DNA from: Mycobacterium gordonae
GTDB taxonomy: Bacteria > Actinomycetota > Actinomycetes > Mycobacteriales > Mycobacteriaceae
DNA: 64,000 nt
Assembly (NCBI RefSeq): GCF_002101675.1
Contig: NZ_LQOY01000093.1
Coordinates: forward strand, 1 to 64,000
Direction: 5' to 3'
The notes below the pieces were generated by a model. The model worked only from the letters and a program-made list of their open reading frames with translations. It ran no database searches and was not told the DNA's origin. Positions 16,606 to 25,431 of this stretch are shown in pieces; the first letter of the stretch is position 1; every line of letters begins with the position of its first letter. Both the position numbers and the translations under genes were made by a program.

Positions 16606-17502
16606 GTGCAGGCGGTCCTCGAGGAATTCGACGAATACCTGAAGCTGCAGTGCGGCCGCTCCGCGCACACCCGCCGCGCCTACCTGGGCGATCTGCGGTC
16701 GCTGTTCGATTTTCTGGCCGCACGCGGAGCGCAGCTGCAACAGCTCAGCCTGCCGCTGCTGCGGTCGTGGCTGGCCGGCGCCGCCGGTGCCGGCGCGGCT
16801 CGCACGACGCTGGCCCGGCGCACCTCCTCGGTCAAGGCCTTCACCGCCTGGGCGGTCCGCCAGGGCTTGCTCGCCACCGACCCCGCCGCCCGCCTGCAGG
16901 TGCCCAAAGCCCACCGAACTCTGCCCTCGGTGCTACGCCAGGACCAGGCGCTGGCGGCCATGACGGCCGCGAAATCCGGTGCCGAACAGGGTGATCCACT
17001 GGCCCTGCGGGACCGTCTGATCGTCGAACTGCTCTACGCCACCGGGATCCGGGTCAGCGAGCTGTGCGGCCTGGACCTCGATGACGTCGACACCACCCAC
17101 CGGCTGGTGCGGGTGCTCGGCAAGGGCAACAAGCAGCGCACCGCGCCTTTCGGGCTACCCGCGGCCGAAGCGCTGCGGTCCTGGCTGTCCGACGGGCGTC
17201 CGGCGCTGGCCACCGCCGAATCCGGGCCTGCCCTCCTGCTGGGGGCGCGCGGGCGCCGGCTTGACGTGCGCCAGGCGCGCACGGTGGTGCACCAGACCGT
17301 CGCGGCGGTGGACGGTGCCCCCGACATGGGCCCGCACGGGTTGCGACACAGCGCGGCCACCCATCTGCTCGAAGGTGGCGCGGACCTGCGGGTGGTCCAG
17401 GAGTTGCTCGGCCATTCCAGCCTGGCCACCACGCAGCTCTACACCCACGTCGCGGTCGCCCGGTTGCGCGCGGTGCATGACCAGGCACATCCGCGGGCCT
17501 GA
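16606..17502 (+). CDS. xerC: Tyrosine recombinase XerC
   Basis: A 298-residue tyrosine recombinase of exactly the M. tuberculosis length. The catalytic set is complete: Arg149 (GIRVSEL), Lys173 (LGKGNKQR), His244 and Arg247 ([12 protein letters not shown]), His270 ([10 protein letters not shown]) and Tyr279 (LYTH). An N-terminal core-binding domain fills residues 1-105. With XerD it resolves chromosome dimers at dif. Start GTG 16606, 31 nt after the monooxygenase. It is convergent with the M23 gene. Confidence 0.96.
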   Translation: MQAVLEEFDEYLKLQCGRSAHTRRAYLGDLRSLFDFLAARGAQLQQLSLPLLRSWLAGAAGAGAARTTLARRTSSVKAFTAWAVRQGLLATDPAARLQVPKAHRTLPSVLRQDQALAAMTAAKSGAEQGDPLALRDRLIVELLYATGIRVSELCGLDLDDVDTTHRLVRVLGKGNKQRTAPFGLPAAEALRSWLSDGRPALATAESGPALLLGARGRRLDVRQARTVVHQTVAAVDGAPDMGPHGLRHSAATHLLEGGADLRVVQELLGHSSLATTQLYTHVAVARLRAVHDQAHPRA

Positions 17503-17634
17503 CCCCCTGCGGGAGAGTTGCTTGCGTCATCTGGTGTGCGCTCAGGGCTTTGACTGTGTGGCCACGGCTGTCGTGCACGGGTGTGGGCCGCCGTAGGTTC
17601 ACAGTTAAATGCGTCAGTGCACAGTCAGCCACGG

Positions 17635-18132
17635 CTAGCCCCCCAGCGGCTTGAGCCGCACCGGCGTCGACGCCAGCAGGCCCAGCGGGTCGAGATAATC
17701 GGCGCGCGAAGCCGGACCCCACATCGCGCCCCAGTGCAGGCATGCCGCGGCCGGACAGCCGGGGTGGCCGGGCAGCAATTCGCCGATCACCGCGCCGGAG
17801 GTCACCGTCTGACCGGCCCGCACCCGCGCGCGGACCGGCTCATAGCTGGTGTGCAGGCCGCCGGAGTGAGCCAGCGACACCACCGGCCGGCCCGCCAGCA
17901 GTCCGGCGAACACCACCGTCGCATCGCCGGCGGCATACACCGGCCGGCCCGGGTCACCGGCCAGGTCCACGCCACGGTGGCCGGGCTGCCAGTCGGGTGT
18001 CGGCGCGTCGAAGCCCCGCACCATCGCCGGCGGCGGCCGCAGCGGCCACTGCAGCCGCCCACCGGCGGCATCGGCCGGGGGAGCGTTGAGCAGCACCCAA
18101 CACACGGCCAGGATCAGAAGCAGCCATCGCAC
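17635..18132 (-). CDS. M23 family metallopeptidase, exported
   Basis: A LytM-like domain protein of about 165 residues. The hydrophobic start VRWLLLILAVCWVLL ending in NAPPADAA is a signal peptide. The M23 metal motif HxxxD is present as HRGVDLAG; the second motif, usually HxH, reads CLHWG, so its first His is Cys. LytM domains cut peptidoglycan crosslinks or regulate other hydrolases. GTG 18132 was chosen because it opens the signal peptide, but GTG 18156 and much longer readings (to 18426) remain possible. It corresponds in place to Rv2891. Confidence 0.8.
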   Translation of the reverse strand: MRWLLLILAVCWVLLNAPPADAAGGRLQWPLRPPPAMVRGFDAPTPDWQPGHRGVDLAGDPGRPVYAAGDATVVFAGLLAGRPVVSLAHSGGLHTSYEPVRARVRAGQTVTSGAVIGELLPGHPGCPAAACLHWGAMWGPASRADYLDPLGLLASTPVRLKPLGG

Positions 18133-18444
18133 CCACGTAGTGCACTGCCGACACACGGCGCCCGGCCAGTCGCCCGGTTCGGCGCTGTGGACGCTGGGGG
18201 CCGCGTGTGGGCAGCGGGAAAATGCACCCGCCGCCGCGGTGTAAACTCCTCTACGCAGCTCGTCAAAGCGGGCTGACTTCGCGCGCCTGCACCGCGGCCC
18301 AGTACCAGGGGGACCCGCACCAGCATGCCGAGCGGTCCTGTTGCCCGGTCTAGTACCGGACACGGGTTCGGCATCGCGGCAGACGCCAGGGCCCGGTTTC
18401 AACCGATTCCGGGCGACAACCGACACTGAAAGCTGGGCTTAGCC
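18133..18444 (+). promoter_or_regulatory. rpsB promoter and structured leader
   Basis: A 312-bp divergent region. TAAACT at 18242-18247 fits the mycobacterial -10 consensus TANNNT and would give a leader of about 190 nt. The leader contains a long-range pairing ATGCCGA (18325-18331) with TCGGCAT (18368-18374) that encloses a hairpin CCGGT/ACCGG (18345-18359). This could be an S2 autoregulatory site; the link to regulation is inferred. Confidence 0.45.
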
Positions 18445-19281
18445 ATGGCTGTTGTGACCATGAAACAGCTGCTTGACAGCGGCACCCACTTCGGGCACCA
18501 GACCCGTCGCTGGAATCCCAAGATGAAGCGGTTCATCTTCACCGACCGCAACGGCATCTACATCATCGACCTGCAGCAGACGCTGACCTACATCGACAAG
18601 GCGTACGAGTTCGTCAAAGAGACCGTCGCCCACGGTGGCAGCGTCATGTTCGTCGGCACCAAGAAGCAGGCACAGGAGTCCGTCGCGGCCGAGGCGACCC
18701 GCGTCGGCATGCCATATGTGAACCAGCGTTGGCTGGGCGGCATGCTCACCAACTTCTCGACCGTGCACAAGCGCCTGCAGCGCCTCAAGGAGCTCGAGGC
18801 GATGGAGCAGACCGGTGGCTTCGAGGGTCGCACCAAGAAGGAAATCCTGATGCTGACCCGCGAGAAGAACAAGCTCGAGCGCAGCCTCGGTGGTATCCGC
18901 GACATGGCCAAGGTGCCGTCGGCGATCTGGGTCGTCGACACCAACAAGGAGCACATCGCCGTCGGCGAGGCCCGGAAGCTGGGCATCCCGGTGATCGCGA
19001 TCCTGGACACCAACTGCGACCCCGACGAGGTCGACTACCCGATCCCGGGCAACGACGACGCGATCCGGTCGGCAGCGCTGCTCACCAAGGTGATCGCCTC
19101 CGCGGTCGCCGAGGGTTTGCAGGCCCGCGCCGGCGTGGGCCGCGGCGACGGCAAGCCGGAGGCCGAAGCGGCCGAGCCGCTGCCCGAGTGGGAGCAGGAA
19201 CTGCTCGCCGGTGCCGCCGCGACCGCCGGCTCCACCGAAGCCCCGAGCGGGGCAACCGAATCAACAACAGACGCAACCTAG
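18445..19281 (+). CDS. rpsB: 30S ribosomal protein S2
   Basis: A 278-residue S2 protein with the conserved opening [22 protein letters not shown] and core blocks [27 protein letters not shown] and [29 protein letters not shown]. An Ala/Glu-rich tail of about 50 residues follows, longer than in E. coli and usual for Actinobacteria. S2 binds late in 30S assembly and is near the anti-Shine-Dalgarno helix. tsf follows 13 nt downstream, the standard rpsB-tsf operon. Confidence 0.98.
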   Translation: MAVVTMKQLLDSGTHFGHQTRRWNPKMKRFIFTDRNGIYIIDLQQTLTYIDKAYEFVKETVAHGGSVMFVGTKKQAQESVAAEATRVGMPYVNQRWLGGMLTNFSTVHKRLQRLKELEAMEQTGGFEGRTKKEILMLTREKNKLERSLGGIRDMAKVPSAIWVVDTNKEHIAVGEARKLGIPVIAILDTNCDPDEVDYPIPGNDDAIRSAALLTKVIASAVAEGLQARAGVGRGDGKPEAEAAEPLPEWEQELLAGAAATAGSTEAPSGATESTTDAT

Positions 19282-19294
19282 GAAAGGCTGAGCA

Positions 19295-20110
19295 TTGGCG
19301 AACTTCACCGCTGCCGACGTCAAGCGACTTCGGGAGCTGACCGGTGCTGGAATGCTCGACTGCAAGAACGCTCTGGCCGACTCGGACGGAGACTTCGACA
19401 AGGCGGTCGAGGCGCTGCGCATCAAGGGCGCCAAGGACGTCGGCAAGCGTGCTGAGCGCGCGACGGCCGAAGGTCTGGTCGCCGCCAAGCAGGGCGCGTT
19501 GATCGAGCTGAACTCCGAGACCGACTTCGTGGCCAAGAACGCGGAGTTCCAGGCGCTGGCCGACCAGGTCGTCGACGCCGCACTGGAGGCCAAGGCCACC
19601 GACGTCGACAGTCTCAAAGCCGCCAGCATCGGCGACAAGACCGTCGAGCAGGCCATCGCGGAGTTGTCGGCCAAGATCGGCGAGAAGCTGGAGCTGCGCC
19701 GCGTGCAGTACTTCGACGGCAACGTCGAGACCTACCTGCACAAGCGCGCGGCGGACCTGCCGCCGGCCGTCGGGGTGCTCGTCGAGTTCGAAGGCGAAGA
19801 CAACGACGCCGCCCACTCGGTCGCGCTGCAGATCGCCGCGCTCAAGGCGCGCTACCTGTCGCGCGACGACGTCCCCGAGGACGTGGTGGCCAGCGAGCGC
19901 CGCATCGCCGAGGAGACGGCCAAGGCCGAGGGCAAGCCGGAGCAGGCGCTGCCCAAGATCGTCGAGGGCCGCCTCAACGGCTTCTTCAAGGACTCGGTGC
20001 TGCTCGAGCAGCCGTCGGTGTCCGACAGCAAGAAGTCGGTGAAGGCGCTCCTGGACGAGGCCGGTGTCACCGTGACGCGCTTCGTGCGCTTCGAGGTGGG
20101 GCAGGCCTAG
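19295..20110 (+). CDS. tsf: Elongation factor Ts
   Basis: A 271-residue guanine-nucleotide exchange factor for EF-Tu. The N-terminal UBA-like domain is visible ([24 protein letters not shown]), and the core has [14 protein letters not shown] and [22 protein letters not shown]. Start is a TTG at 19295 with GGAAAGG 7-13 nt upstream; TTG starts for tsf are also annotated in other mycobacteria. The following amidase gene starts 8 nt after its stop. Confidence 0.98.
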   Translation: MANFTAADVKRLRELTGAGMLDCKNALADSDGDFDKAVEALRIKGAKDVGKRAERATAEGLVAAKQGALIELNSETDFVAKNAEFQALADQVVDAALEAKATDVDSLKAASIGDKTVEQAIAELSAKIGEKLELRRVQYFDGNVETYLHKRAADLPPAVGVLVEFEGEDNDAAHSVALQIAALKARYLSRDDVPEDVVASERRIAEETAKAEGKPEQALPKIVEGRLNGFFKDSVLLEQPSVSDSKKSVKALLDEAGVTVTRFVRFEVGQA

Positions 20111-20118
20111 CCCGGCAC

Positions 20119-21519
20119 ATGGCCCGCGTACACGCTTTCGGCGACGACGCCCTCGGCGACCTGGACGCGGTCGCCCTAGCCGACGCGATCAGATCCGGCC
20201 GCGTGGACCGGGGCGAAGTGGTCGAGGCTGCCATCGCGCGCGCCGAAGCCGTCAACTCCGAGCTGAACGGCCTGGCCTACCAAGCCTTCGACGAGGCCAG
20301 GGAAGCCACCGGGCGTGCCGGAGCAGGTTTCTTCGCTGGCGTCCCGACGCTGATCAAGGACAACATCGACGTCGCCGGACAGCCGACGATGAGCGGCACC
20401 GACGCGTGGGACCCCCGCCCGGCGGGTGCTGACAGCGCCGTCACCAGGGTGGTGCTCGACACCGGATTGATCTCCCTGGGCAAAACCCGGTTGTCGGAGT
20501 TCGGGTTCAGCGCGGCCGCCGAACATCCCCGACTGGGGCCGGTTCGCAACCCGTGGAACACCGGCCACACCGCCGGCGCCTCGTCATCGGGATCGGGAGC
20601 CTTCGTCGCCGCGGGCGTCGTGCCCATCGCGCACGCCAACGACGGCGGCGGGTCCATCCGGATCCCGGCGGCGTGCAACGGGCTGGTCGGACTCAAGCCG
20701 TCACGGGGGCGGCTGCCCTTGGACCCGCAGTATCGACGGTTGCCGGTAGGGATCGTCGCCAACGGCGTGCTGACCCGCTCGGTGCGCGACACCGCTGCCT
20801 TCTACCGCGAGGCCGAGCGGTTGTGGCGCAATCCCAAACTGCCGCCGATCGGTGACGTCACGGGTCCGGGCCGGCCCCGGCTGAAGGTTGCCGTGTTGAC
20901 CAGCTCGGTCCTGCGGGAGGCAAGCCCCGAGGTCAAAGACCTGACGCTGACGTCGGCCGCGCTGCTCGAGGAGCTGGGACACCACGTCGAACACGTGGAC
21001 AACGACTGGGTGCCGGCCAGTTTCGTCGACGACTTCATTTTGTACTGGGGTTTTCTGGCCTTCGCCCAGGTCGGCACCGGCCCACGCCAGTTCGGCGACA
21101 GCTTCGACCGCACCAAGCTGGACAACTTGACGTTGGGGCTGGCCCGCCACACCCGGCGCAATATCCACCGGCTTCCGCTGGCCATCGCGCGGCTGCGCGG
21201 GCTGAGACGTCGTAGCGCCCGTATCTTCGGCCGCTACGACGTCCTGCTGACCCCGACGCTGGCCGACCCGCCGCCGTCGGTCGGCTACCTGGCGCCCACG
21301 GACTACAACCAGGTGATCGACCGGCTGACCAACTGGGTGGCGTTCACCCCGCTGCAGAACGTCACCGGCGAACCCGCGATCTCGCTGCCGCTGGCCCAGT
21401 CCGCCGATGGTCTGCCGGTGGGAATGATGCTGACGGCCGACACCGGACGCGAAGCCTTACTGCTGCAAGTGGCCTACGAACTCGAAGAGGCCCGGCCGTG
21501 GACCCCGATTCACCGCTAG
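20119..21519 (+). CDS. amiC: Amidase (AmiC-like)
   Basis: A 466-residue amidase-signature enzyme. The Ser-cisSer-Lys triad is complete: Lys80 (PTLIKDNID), cis-Ser155 (TAGASSSGSG) and nucleophile Ser179 (NDGGGSIRIPAACNG). It would hydrolyse amides to acid plus ammonia; the substrate is unknown. Start ATG 20119, 8 nt after tsf, so it is probably in the rpsB-tsf transcript as in M. tuberculosis (Rv2888c). The C-terminal third is variable and contains a basic patch (ARLRGLRRRSARIFG). It converges on the marR gene with no gap to spare (1 nt). Confidence 0.93.
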   Translation: MARVHAFGDDALGDLDAVALADAIRSGRVDRGEVVEAAIARAEAVNSELNGLAYQAFDEAREATGRAGAGFFAGVPTLIKDNIDVAGQPTMSGTDAWDPRPAGADSAVTRVVLDTGLISLGKTRLSEFGFSAAAEHPRLGPVRNPWNTGHTAGASSSGSGAFVAAGVVPIAHANDGGGSIRIPAACNGLVGLKPSRGRLPLDPQYRRLPVGIVANGVLTRSVRDTAAFYREAERLWRNPKLPPIGDVTGPGRPRLKVAVLTSSVLREASPEVKDLTLTSAALLEELGHHVEHVDNDWVPASFVDDFILYWGFLAFAQVGTGPRQFGDSFDRTKLDNLTLGLARHTRRNIHRLPLAIARLRGLRRRSARIFGRYDVLLTPTLADPPPSVGYLAPTDYNQVIDRLTNWVAFTPLQNVTGEPAISLPLAQSADGLPVGMMLTADTGREALLLQVAYELEEARPWTPIHR

Positions 21520-21520
21520 C

Positions 21521-21934
21521 TCAGTCGGAGCCGAGCTGCTCTAGCATGCTCTTGAACTCGCGCTGCTGACTTGCGGTCAACCTGTCCAGGATGCGCGCGT
21601 CGGCGGAGCGCACCACCTCCTCGGCCCGCTGCAGCAACTGCTCGCCCGGGCCGGTCAGCGACGCCGGCAGGGACCGGCCGGAGGACACCGATGCCGGCCG
21701 GGCTACCGCGCCGAGGTCTTCGAGCTTGCGCAGCACGGTGTTCATGGCCTGAGGCGTGACACTTGCATGCCGGGCCAGTTCGGCACTCGACAGGCCCGGC
21801 GTCATGGCCAGAATTCGGAGGCACACGAATTCAGGCAGCGTCAGCCCCAGCGGGCTCAACGCCGCGGACACCTCGGGCCGCAGCACGGCCGTCACCCGAT
21901 ACAGCAGATACCCCAGCGGCGCGTCCGAACTCAT
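21521..21934 (-). CDS. MarR family transcriptional regulator
   Basis: A 137-residue winged-helix repressor: dimer helices at both ends, the recognition helix in SSAELARHASVTPQAMNTVLRKLEDLGAV and a wing SVSSGRSLPASLT. Start ATG 21934 was chosen over a 188-residue reading, since the extra 51 residues have no family character and cover the promoter. It corresponds in place and size to Rv2887, a MarR repressor linked to drug tolerance in M. tuberculosis. It diverges from an MPT63-like gene, with paired candidate operator sites between them. Confidence 0.9.
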   Translation of the reverse strand: MSSDAPLGYLLYRVTAVLRPEVSAALSPLGLTLPEFVCLRILAMTPGLSSAELARHASVTPQAMNTVLRKLEDLGAVARPASVSSGRSLPASLTGPGEQLLQRAEEVVRSADARILDRLTASQQREFKSMLEQLGSD

Positions 21935-22249
21935 ATCAGGGATGTTGACACACTTGGTGGACCAGCCCGACAGCCGGGCAACAATTCCTACTATTTCGCG
22001 AATATCGAAAACGCACGGCGAATTCAACGACCGAGAAATGCGGTGACTGGTGTTACGCAAGTGGGATTTGTACCAAGTGTGGCCCAAATCAAATTCGCGT
22101 TCGTTTGTGCAGCTAGACGGTCCGCATCAGGCGTTTTTCGGGCCACCGGTGTTTGAGCGTCCGTGGCACCGGCAATGCGACCGGGGTGCGGTTGAGTGCC
22201 CGACGATGGGCGCGCGCCGCTTCGAACGACACCAACGAGAGGATTGAGC
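21935..22249. promoter_or_regulatory. marR / MPT63-like divergent region with paired 10-mers
   Basis: A 315-bp gap with no gene. CACACTTGGT at 21949-21958 and its exact reverse complement ACCAAGTGTG at 22072-22081 bracket the centre; one copy lies 15 bp upstream of the marR start. They are candidate MarR half-sites or a looping pair. The stretch is noticeably AT-richer than its surroundings (for example around 21985-22040 and 22085-22105), as expected for promoters. GAGAGG (22237-22242) is the ribosome binding site for the next gene. Confidence 0.45.
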
Positions 22250-22891
22250 GTGAAGTTCACCACCACCACTGCTAAAACTGCAATCGCTGCCGCGGGAATA
22301 GCGGCGGTAAGCCTGTTCGGTGCGGCGGCCGCTTCGGCCACGCCCGGCGTGTCCGAGGGACTCGGCACCCCGCAGACGCTGGTCGACGGTCCGCTGGTCA
22401 CTGACTACACCGTCAGCAACCTGCAGCCCGCCAATGTGACCATCCCCGGTTACACCCCGAAGGGTCAGCTGTGGCAGGCCGACATCAACGCCCGGGCTAA
22501 CAGCGGCGTGGTGACGCCCATCGTGTCCAACTTCAACGCCCGCGCCGGTGAGCAGAACTACCGGGTGATCACTGTTCCGGCCACCCCGCAGGGCCTGAGC
22601 CCGGCGCCCATCGTCCAGGGCGGCACTTCGACCGGCAAGGTCTACTTCGACGTGACCGGCCCGGCCCCGACCGAGGTCGTCTACAACGACGGCATGCAGG
22701 ACGTGCTGGTGTGGGACACCAACCCGGCGGGCGCCCCGGCTCCGAACTCGATCCCGGGTCAGCAGCCGAACACTGCGCCCGGCCAGCCGAACACCGTGCC
22801 CGGCCAGCCGAACACCGGCCAGCCGAACCCGGGCCAGCAGAACCCCGGCCAGCCCGGCATGTCGCCCAACGCGCCGGTTCAGCAGAGCTAA
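22250..22891 (+). CDS. MPT63-like secreted protein (DUF1942) with Pro/Gly tail
   Basis: A 213-residue secreted protein. The signal peptide (KTAIAAAGIAAVSLFGAAAASA) is cut after about residue 29. Residues 40-160 match the immunoglobulin-like MPT63/MPB63 fold (LVTDYTVSNLQPANVTIPGY, LWQADINARANSGVVTPIVSNFNARA, GKVYFDVTGPAPTEVVYNDG, LVWDTN). A tail of about 45 residues repeats PGQPNT-like units. Start GTG 22250 with GAGAGG 7 nt upstream. MPT63 itself (Rv1926c) is elsewhere in M. tuberculosis, so this is a paralogue or relocated member. Function of the family is unknown. Confidence 0.88.
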   Translation: MKFTTTTAKTAIAAAGIAAVSLFGAAAASATPGVSEGLGTPQTLVDGPLVTDYTVSNLQPANVTIPGYTPKGQLWQADINARANSGVVTPIVSNFNARAGEQNYRVITVPATPQGLSPAPIVQGGTSTGKVYFDVTGPAPTEVVYNDGMQDVLVWDTNPAGAPAPNSIPGQQPNTAPGQPNTVPGQPNTGQPNPGQQNPGQPGMSPNAPVQQS

Positions 22892-22905
22892 CACAGCACC
22901 CATCT

Positions 22906-22945
22906 CCTCCCCGCGCCACGGCCATGGCGCGGGGAGGTTGCTGTT
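22906..22945 (+). terminator. Terminator of the MPT63-like gene
   Basis: A perfect 13-bp stem CCTCCCCGCGCCA (22906-22918) / TGGCGCGGGGAGG (22925-22937) with a 6-nt loop, followed by TTGCTGTTT. It lies 15 nt after the stop codon and looks like a typical strong intrinsic terminator for GC-rich bacteria. Confidence 0.85.
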
Positions 22946-23007
22946 TCCAGGAGCGCAATGCGGTCCCCATGTGAGTCGTCTGTGCGCGATCTGGGTATGC
23001 GCACGCT

Positions 23008-23946
23008 ATGACCCACACCACTGACCACCGCCCCAGTGAAGTTGTCGACCAGGCGCAGCGATTCGCCGACGATGCCCGCGCGGCGATGCAGAAGAAGCGC
23101 GAGAAGCAGGACGGCGGAGTGAGCGGATGGGTGGCAGGGCGCGCCGGTGAGTGGGACCTCGAGGGCCAGGACGAGGCCACCATGCACCGGCAGAAGTTCT
23201 TCTGGAACGCGTTGGTGGATTACTGGTTTCGCATGGAGATCGACGGCTGGGAGAACATCGGCCCGGCGCCGGTGCTGTTGATCGGGATTCACTCGGGGGC
23301 GCCGTTCGTGTGGGACGCATGGACCGTCGGCCTGCAGTGGTGGCGACGGTTCGGCCCGGAACGCCCGTTGCACGGCACCGCGCACGACGCACTGATGGCC
23401 ATCCCGGGCATCGGCCGCTACTTCCGGGCGATGGGCGTGTTGCCCGCGGCGCCGGACGCCATCGCGACGGCTCTGGCCGAGGGGCGCGATGTGGCTTTGT
23501 GGCCCGGGGGAGAGGTAGACTCGCTGCGGCCGTGGATCGAGCGCGACCGCGCTATCCTGGCCGGCCGCAAGGGTTTTGTGAAGATGGCGATCCGCGCGGG
23601 GGTGCCTATCGTGCCGATCGCCACCGTCGGCGGGGCCGACGCCATGCCGGTGCTGATCCGCGGCGATCGGCTGTCGCGAATGTTGCGGCTGGACAAGCTG
23701 CTTCGGCTCAAAGTCTTTCCGGTGGCGATCTCGTTGCCCTGGGGTATCGCGCCGGCCGCCCTTCCGCAGTTTCCGCTGCCGGCCAAGATCAGGACCCGGT
23801 TCATGCCGCCGGTCGACATCGACCACGACCCCGAACGCGCCGAGGACGAGGACTACGTCGACGCCAAGTACCGCGAGGTCCAGGACAGCATCCAGCGTGG
23901 CATGGACGCGCTGGCCCGCAAACGTGCCTTGCCGGTGTTCGGCTGA
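23008..23946 (+). CDS. PlsC-like lysophospholipid/diglyceride acyltransferase
   Basis: A 312-residue acyltransferase of the DAGAT/LPLAT-like group. The catalytic block is GIHSGAPFVWDAW, matching the His-containing motif of this subgroup, and the conserved LWPGGEVDSLRP corresponds to the PGG(E/x) phosphate-binding block. A basic, Gln/Lys-rich N-terminus (AAMQKKREKQ) precedes it; there is no signal peptide. It probably acylates a glycerolipid at the inner membrane. It is separated from the upstream gene by a strong terminator and converges on a regulator gene with a 7-nt gap. The precise lipid substrate is unknown. Confidence 0.82.
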   Translation: MTHTTDHRPSEVVDQAQRFADDARAAMQKKREKQDGGVSGWVAGRAGEWDLEGQDEATMHRQKFFWNALVDYWFRMEIDGWENIGPAPVLLIGIHSGAPFVWDAWTVGLQWWRRFGPERPLHGTAHDALMAIPGIGRYFRAMGVLPAAPDAIATALAEGRDVALWPGGEVDSLRPWIERDRAILAGRKGFVKMAIRAGVPIVPIATVGGADAMPVLIRGDRLSRMLRLDKLLRLKVFPVAISLPWGIAPAALPQFPLPAKIRTRFMPPVDIDHDPERAEDEDYVDAKYREVQDSIQRGMDALARKRALPVFG

Positions 23947-23953
23947 CGAGCTT

Positions 23954-24685
23954 TTATTGGGCGACCGAGTCCCGGTCGAACTCTGTCCACGCCGGGTTCA
24001 GCACCGGCTCGCCGACGACCCACCGCGGCTGCGGTGGTGACACGGCCATGTAGCCCACGCCCCGGACGGTGTCGACCATCGACTCGTGCGCGGTGCCGAG
24101 TTTGGCGCGCAGCCGCCGCACGTGCACATCGACAGTGCGGACCCTGCCGTTGCTTTCATAACCCCACACCTCGTGCATCAGGCGCGTTCGGCTGAACGCC
24201 CGACCCGCGTGCTGCACAAGGAAATTCAGCAATTTGAACTCGGTCAGGGTGAGGCCCAGATCCCTGCCGTTCAGCGACACCGTGTAGCTGGCCGGGTGCA
24301 GGGTCAGGTCACCGAACTGCAGTGTGCCGCCGACGGCCTTGCGCCGGCGGGTGATGGCCAAGCGCAACCGGGCCTGCAACTCCGCGGCCCCGGCCGCGGC
24401 CAGCAGCACGTCGTCGAAGTTCCAGTCGACGTCCACTTCCACGAAGTCGGCCGGCGCCACCACGGCGACGACGGCCAGTGCCGGTCTGTTGGCCGTCAGA
24501 TGCCGGCAAGCCGTGCGGGCGGCCACCAGGTCGGCACGGGCATCGATGATCGCGACATCCGCGCCATCGGTCAGGCTGACCTCGCCCTCGCCCAGGGGCG
24601 CGACGCGGACGGTCAGGGCGAACGTGTCCAGGGTGGGCAGCGCGGACGGAAAGTCGGAGTGATTGGTAAGCAGCAGAACGTCCAA
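23954..24685 (-). CDS. GlnR-like OmpR-family regulator
   Basis: A 243-residue regulator. The N-terminal receiver-like domain lacks the usual phosphorylation pocket but keeps the VIDAR-type segment IIDARADL, as in GlnR, where the Asp stabilises a phosphorylation-independent dimer. The C-terminal winged helix is highly like GlnR (LTLTEFKLLNFLVQHAGRAF, then VRTVDVHVRRLRAKLG). It matches Rv2884 by position. GlnR controls nitrogen genes; this paralogue's targets are unknown. A GlnR-box-like sequence lies in its promoter region. No sensor kinase is encoded next to it. Confidence 0.88.
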   Translation of the reverse strand: MDVLLLTNHSDFPSALPTLDTFALTVRVAPLGEGEVSLTDGADVAIIDARADLVAARTACRHLTANRPALAVVAVVAPADFVEVDVDWNFDDVLLAAAGAAELQARLRLAITRRRKAVGGTLQFGDLTLHPASYTVSLNGRDLGLTLTEFKLLNFLVQHAGRAFSRTRLMHEVWGYESNGRVRTVDVHVRRLRAKLGTAHESMVDTVRGVGYMAVSPPQPRWVVGEPVLNPAWTEFDRDSVAQ

Positions 24686-24814
24686 CCGCTATCTCCCAAC
24701 CTCAGGTGGTGCCCAGAGTCCCACCGAACTTTCCCCCGACGCCCGATTCGATCGTCACCTCCGCTGGAGATGGCACCCCGACGAAAAGCCGAATACCCCG
24801 TTCAGCGTGCGATT

Positions 24815-24830
24815 ATTCCATTTTTGTTAC
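24815..24830 (-). promoter_or_regulatory. GlnR-box-like site upstream of the GlnR-like gene
   Basis: Read on the minus strand the site is GTAAC-N6-GGAAT, close to the actinomycete GlnR box GTnAC-n6-GaAAc, within an AT-rich stretch 130-145 bp before the start codon. ATAAT (24812-24816, minus strand) just after it could be part of a -10. The match is imperfect at the second half, so this is tentative. The rest of 24686-24918 holds no gene. Confidence 0.3.
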
Positions 24831-24918
24831 CGCTGGTATCGCAAAACGGCCAGTTCCGCGCCAAAGTTCGATGGACCCGGTCCGTATGCACAGACCGGGC
24901 CCATCCTCGAGACAAGTT

Positions 24919-25155
24919 CTACTGGTTGGACTTCTGGCGCTCCTCGGCCGCCCCGGCGGCGCCGCGGGCAGCCTCTGCCTGCGCTTCCTTCTTCGCCGCG
25001 TCGCGCTGAGCTTCCGCCTTGTCCTGCTGCGCCTCACCCTCGTTGACCAGGTCACCACGACCGGTCACGGTCCCGACGGCCTCCTTGGCCTTGCCCTTGA
25101 CGTCCTCGACGATTCCTTTGACCGCTTCAGCCGGGCCCGAGTTGTTGTCCGCCAT
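24919..25155 (-). CDS. CsbD-like small protein
   Basis: A 78-residue hydrophilic protein. The CsbD core is AVKGIVEDVKGKAKEAVGTVTGRGDLVNEG, followed by a charged Ala/Gln/Lys/Glu helix (QQDKAEAQRDAAKKEAQAEAARG). CsbD-family proteins are induced by general stress in Bacillus; the mycobacterial relatives are very abundant surface or stress proteins of unknown function. AGAGGAA lies 4-10 nt upstream of the ATG. It diverges from pyrH across 276 bp. Confidence 0.9.
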   Translation of the reverse strand: MADNNSGPAEAVKGIVEDVKGKAKEAVGTVTGRGDLVNEGEAQQDKAEAQRDAAKKEAQAEAARGAAGAAEERQKSNQ

Positions 25156-25431
25156 TGTGTTCCTCTCATTGACCGTCGCCGCAGCAACGGATTGGCCTAC
25201 AGAGTCGAGTTCGCCGATCGAAGAGACGACCGGCCTGCTTCATGGCGATGCGGGTCCTTCTTCTCAAGACCTCGTCTCATCACCGCGTGCTGCGAATTCC
25301 CGAACCGCCGGACGGTCAAACATGCGGGGTGGTTTGGGCACCCCGCCCACGCCAAAGCGAGCCGATGAGGCAGGATGAGAGGCGCCGTTCCGGGGTGGTG
25401 ACCGGGATGGCACTCTCATGCGAGGAGACTG
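25156..25431. promoter_or_regulatory. CsbD / pyrH divergent region
   Basis: A 276-bp gap with no supportable gene; a plus-strand reading starting at 25242 continues antisense into pyrH in another frame and was rejected. It should hold the promoters for CsbD (minus) and the pyrH-frr-cdsA run (plus). GAGGAG at 25418-25423 is the pyrH ribosome binding site. No clear operator was recognised. Confidence 0.4.

Noticed and set aside
21935..22087. 51-residue extension of the MarR protein
   Set aside because: It has no MarR-family sequence and would cover the promoter region with the paired 10-mers.
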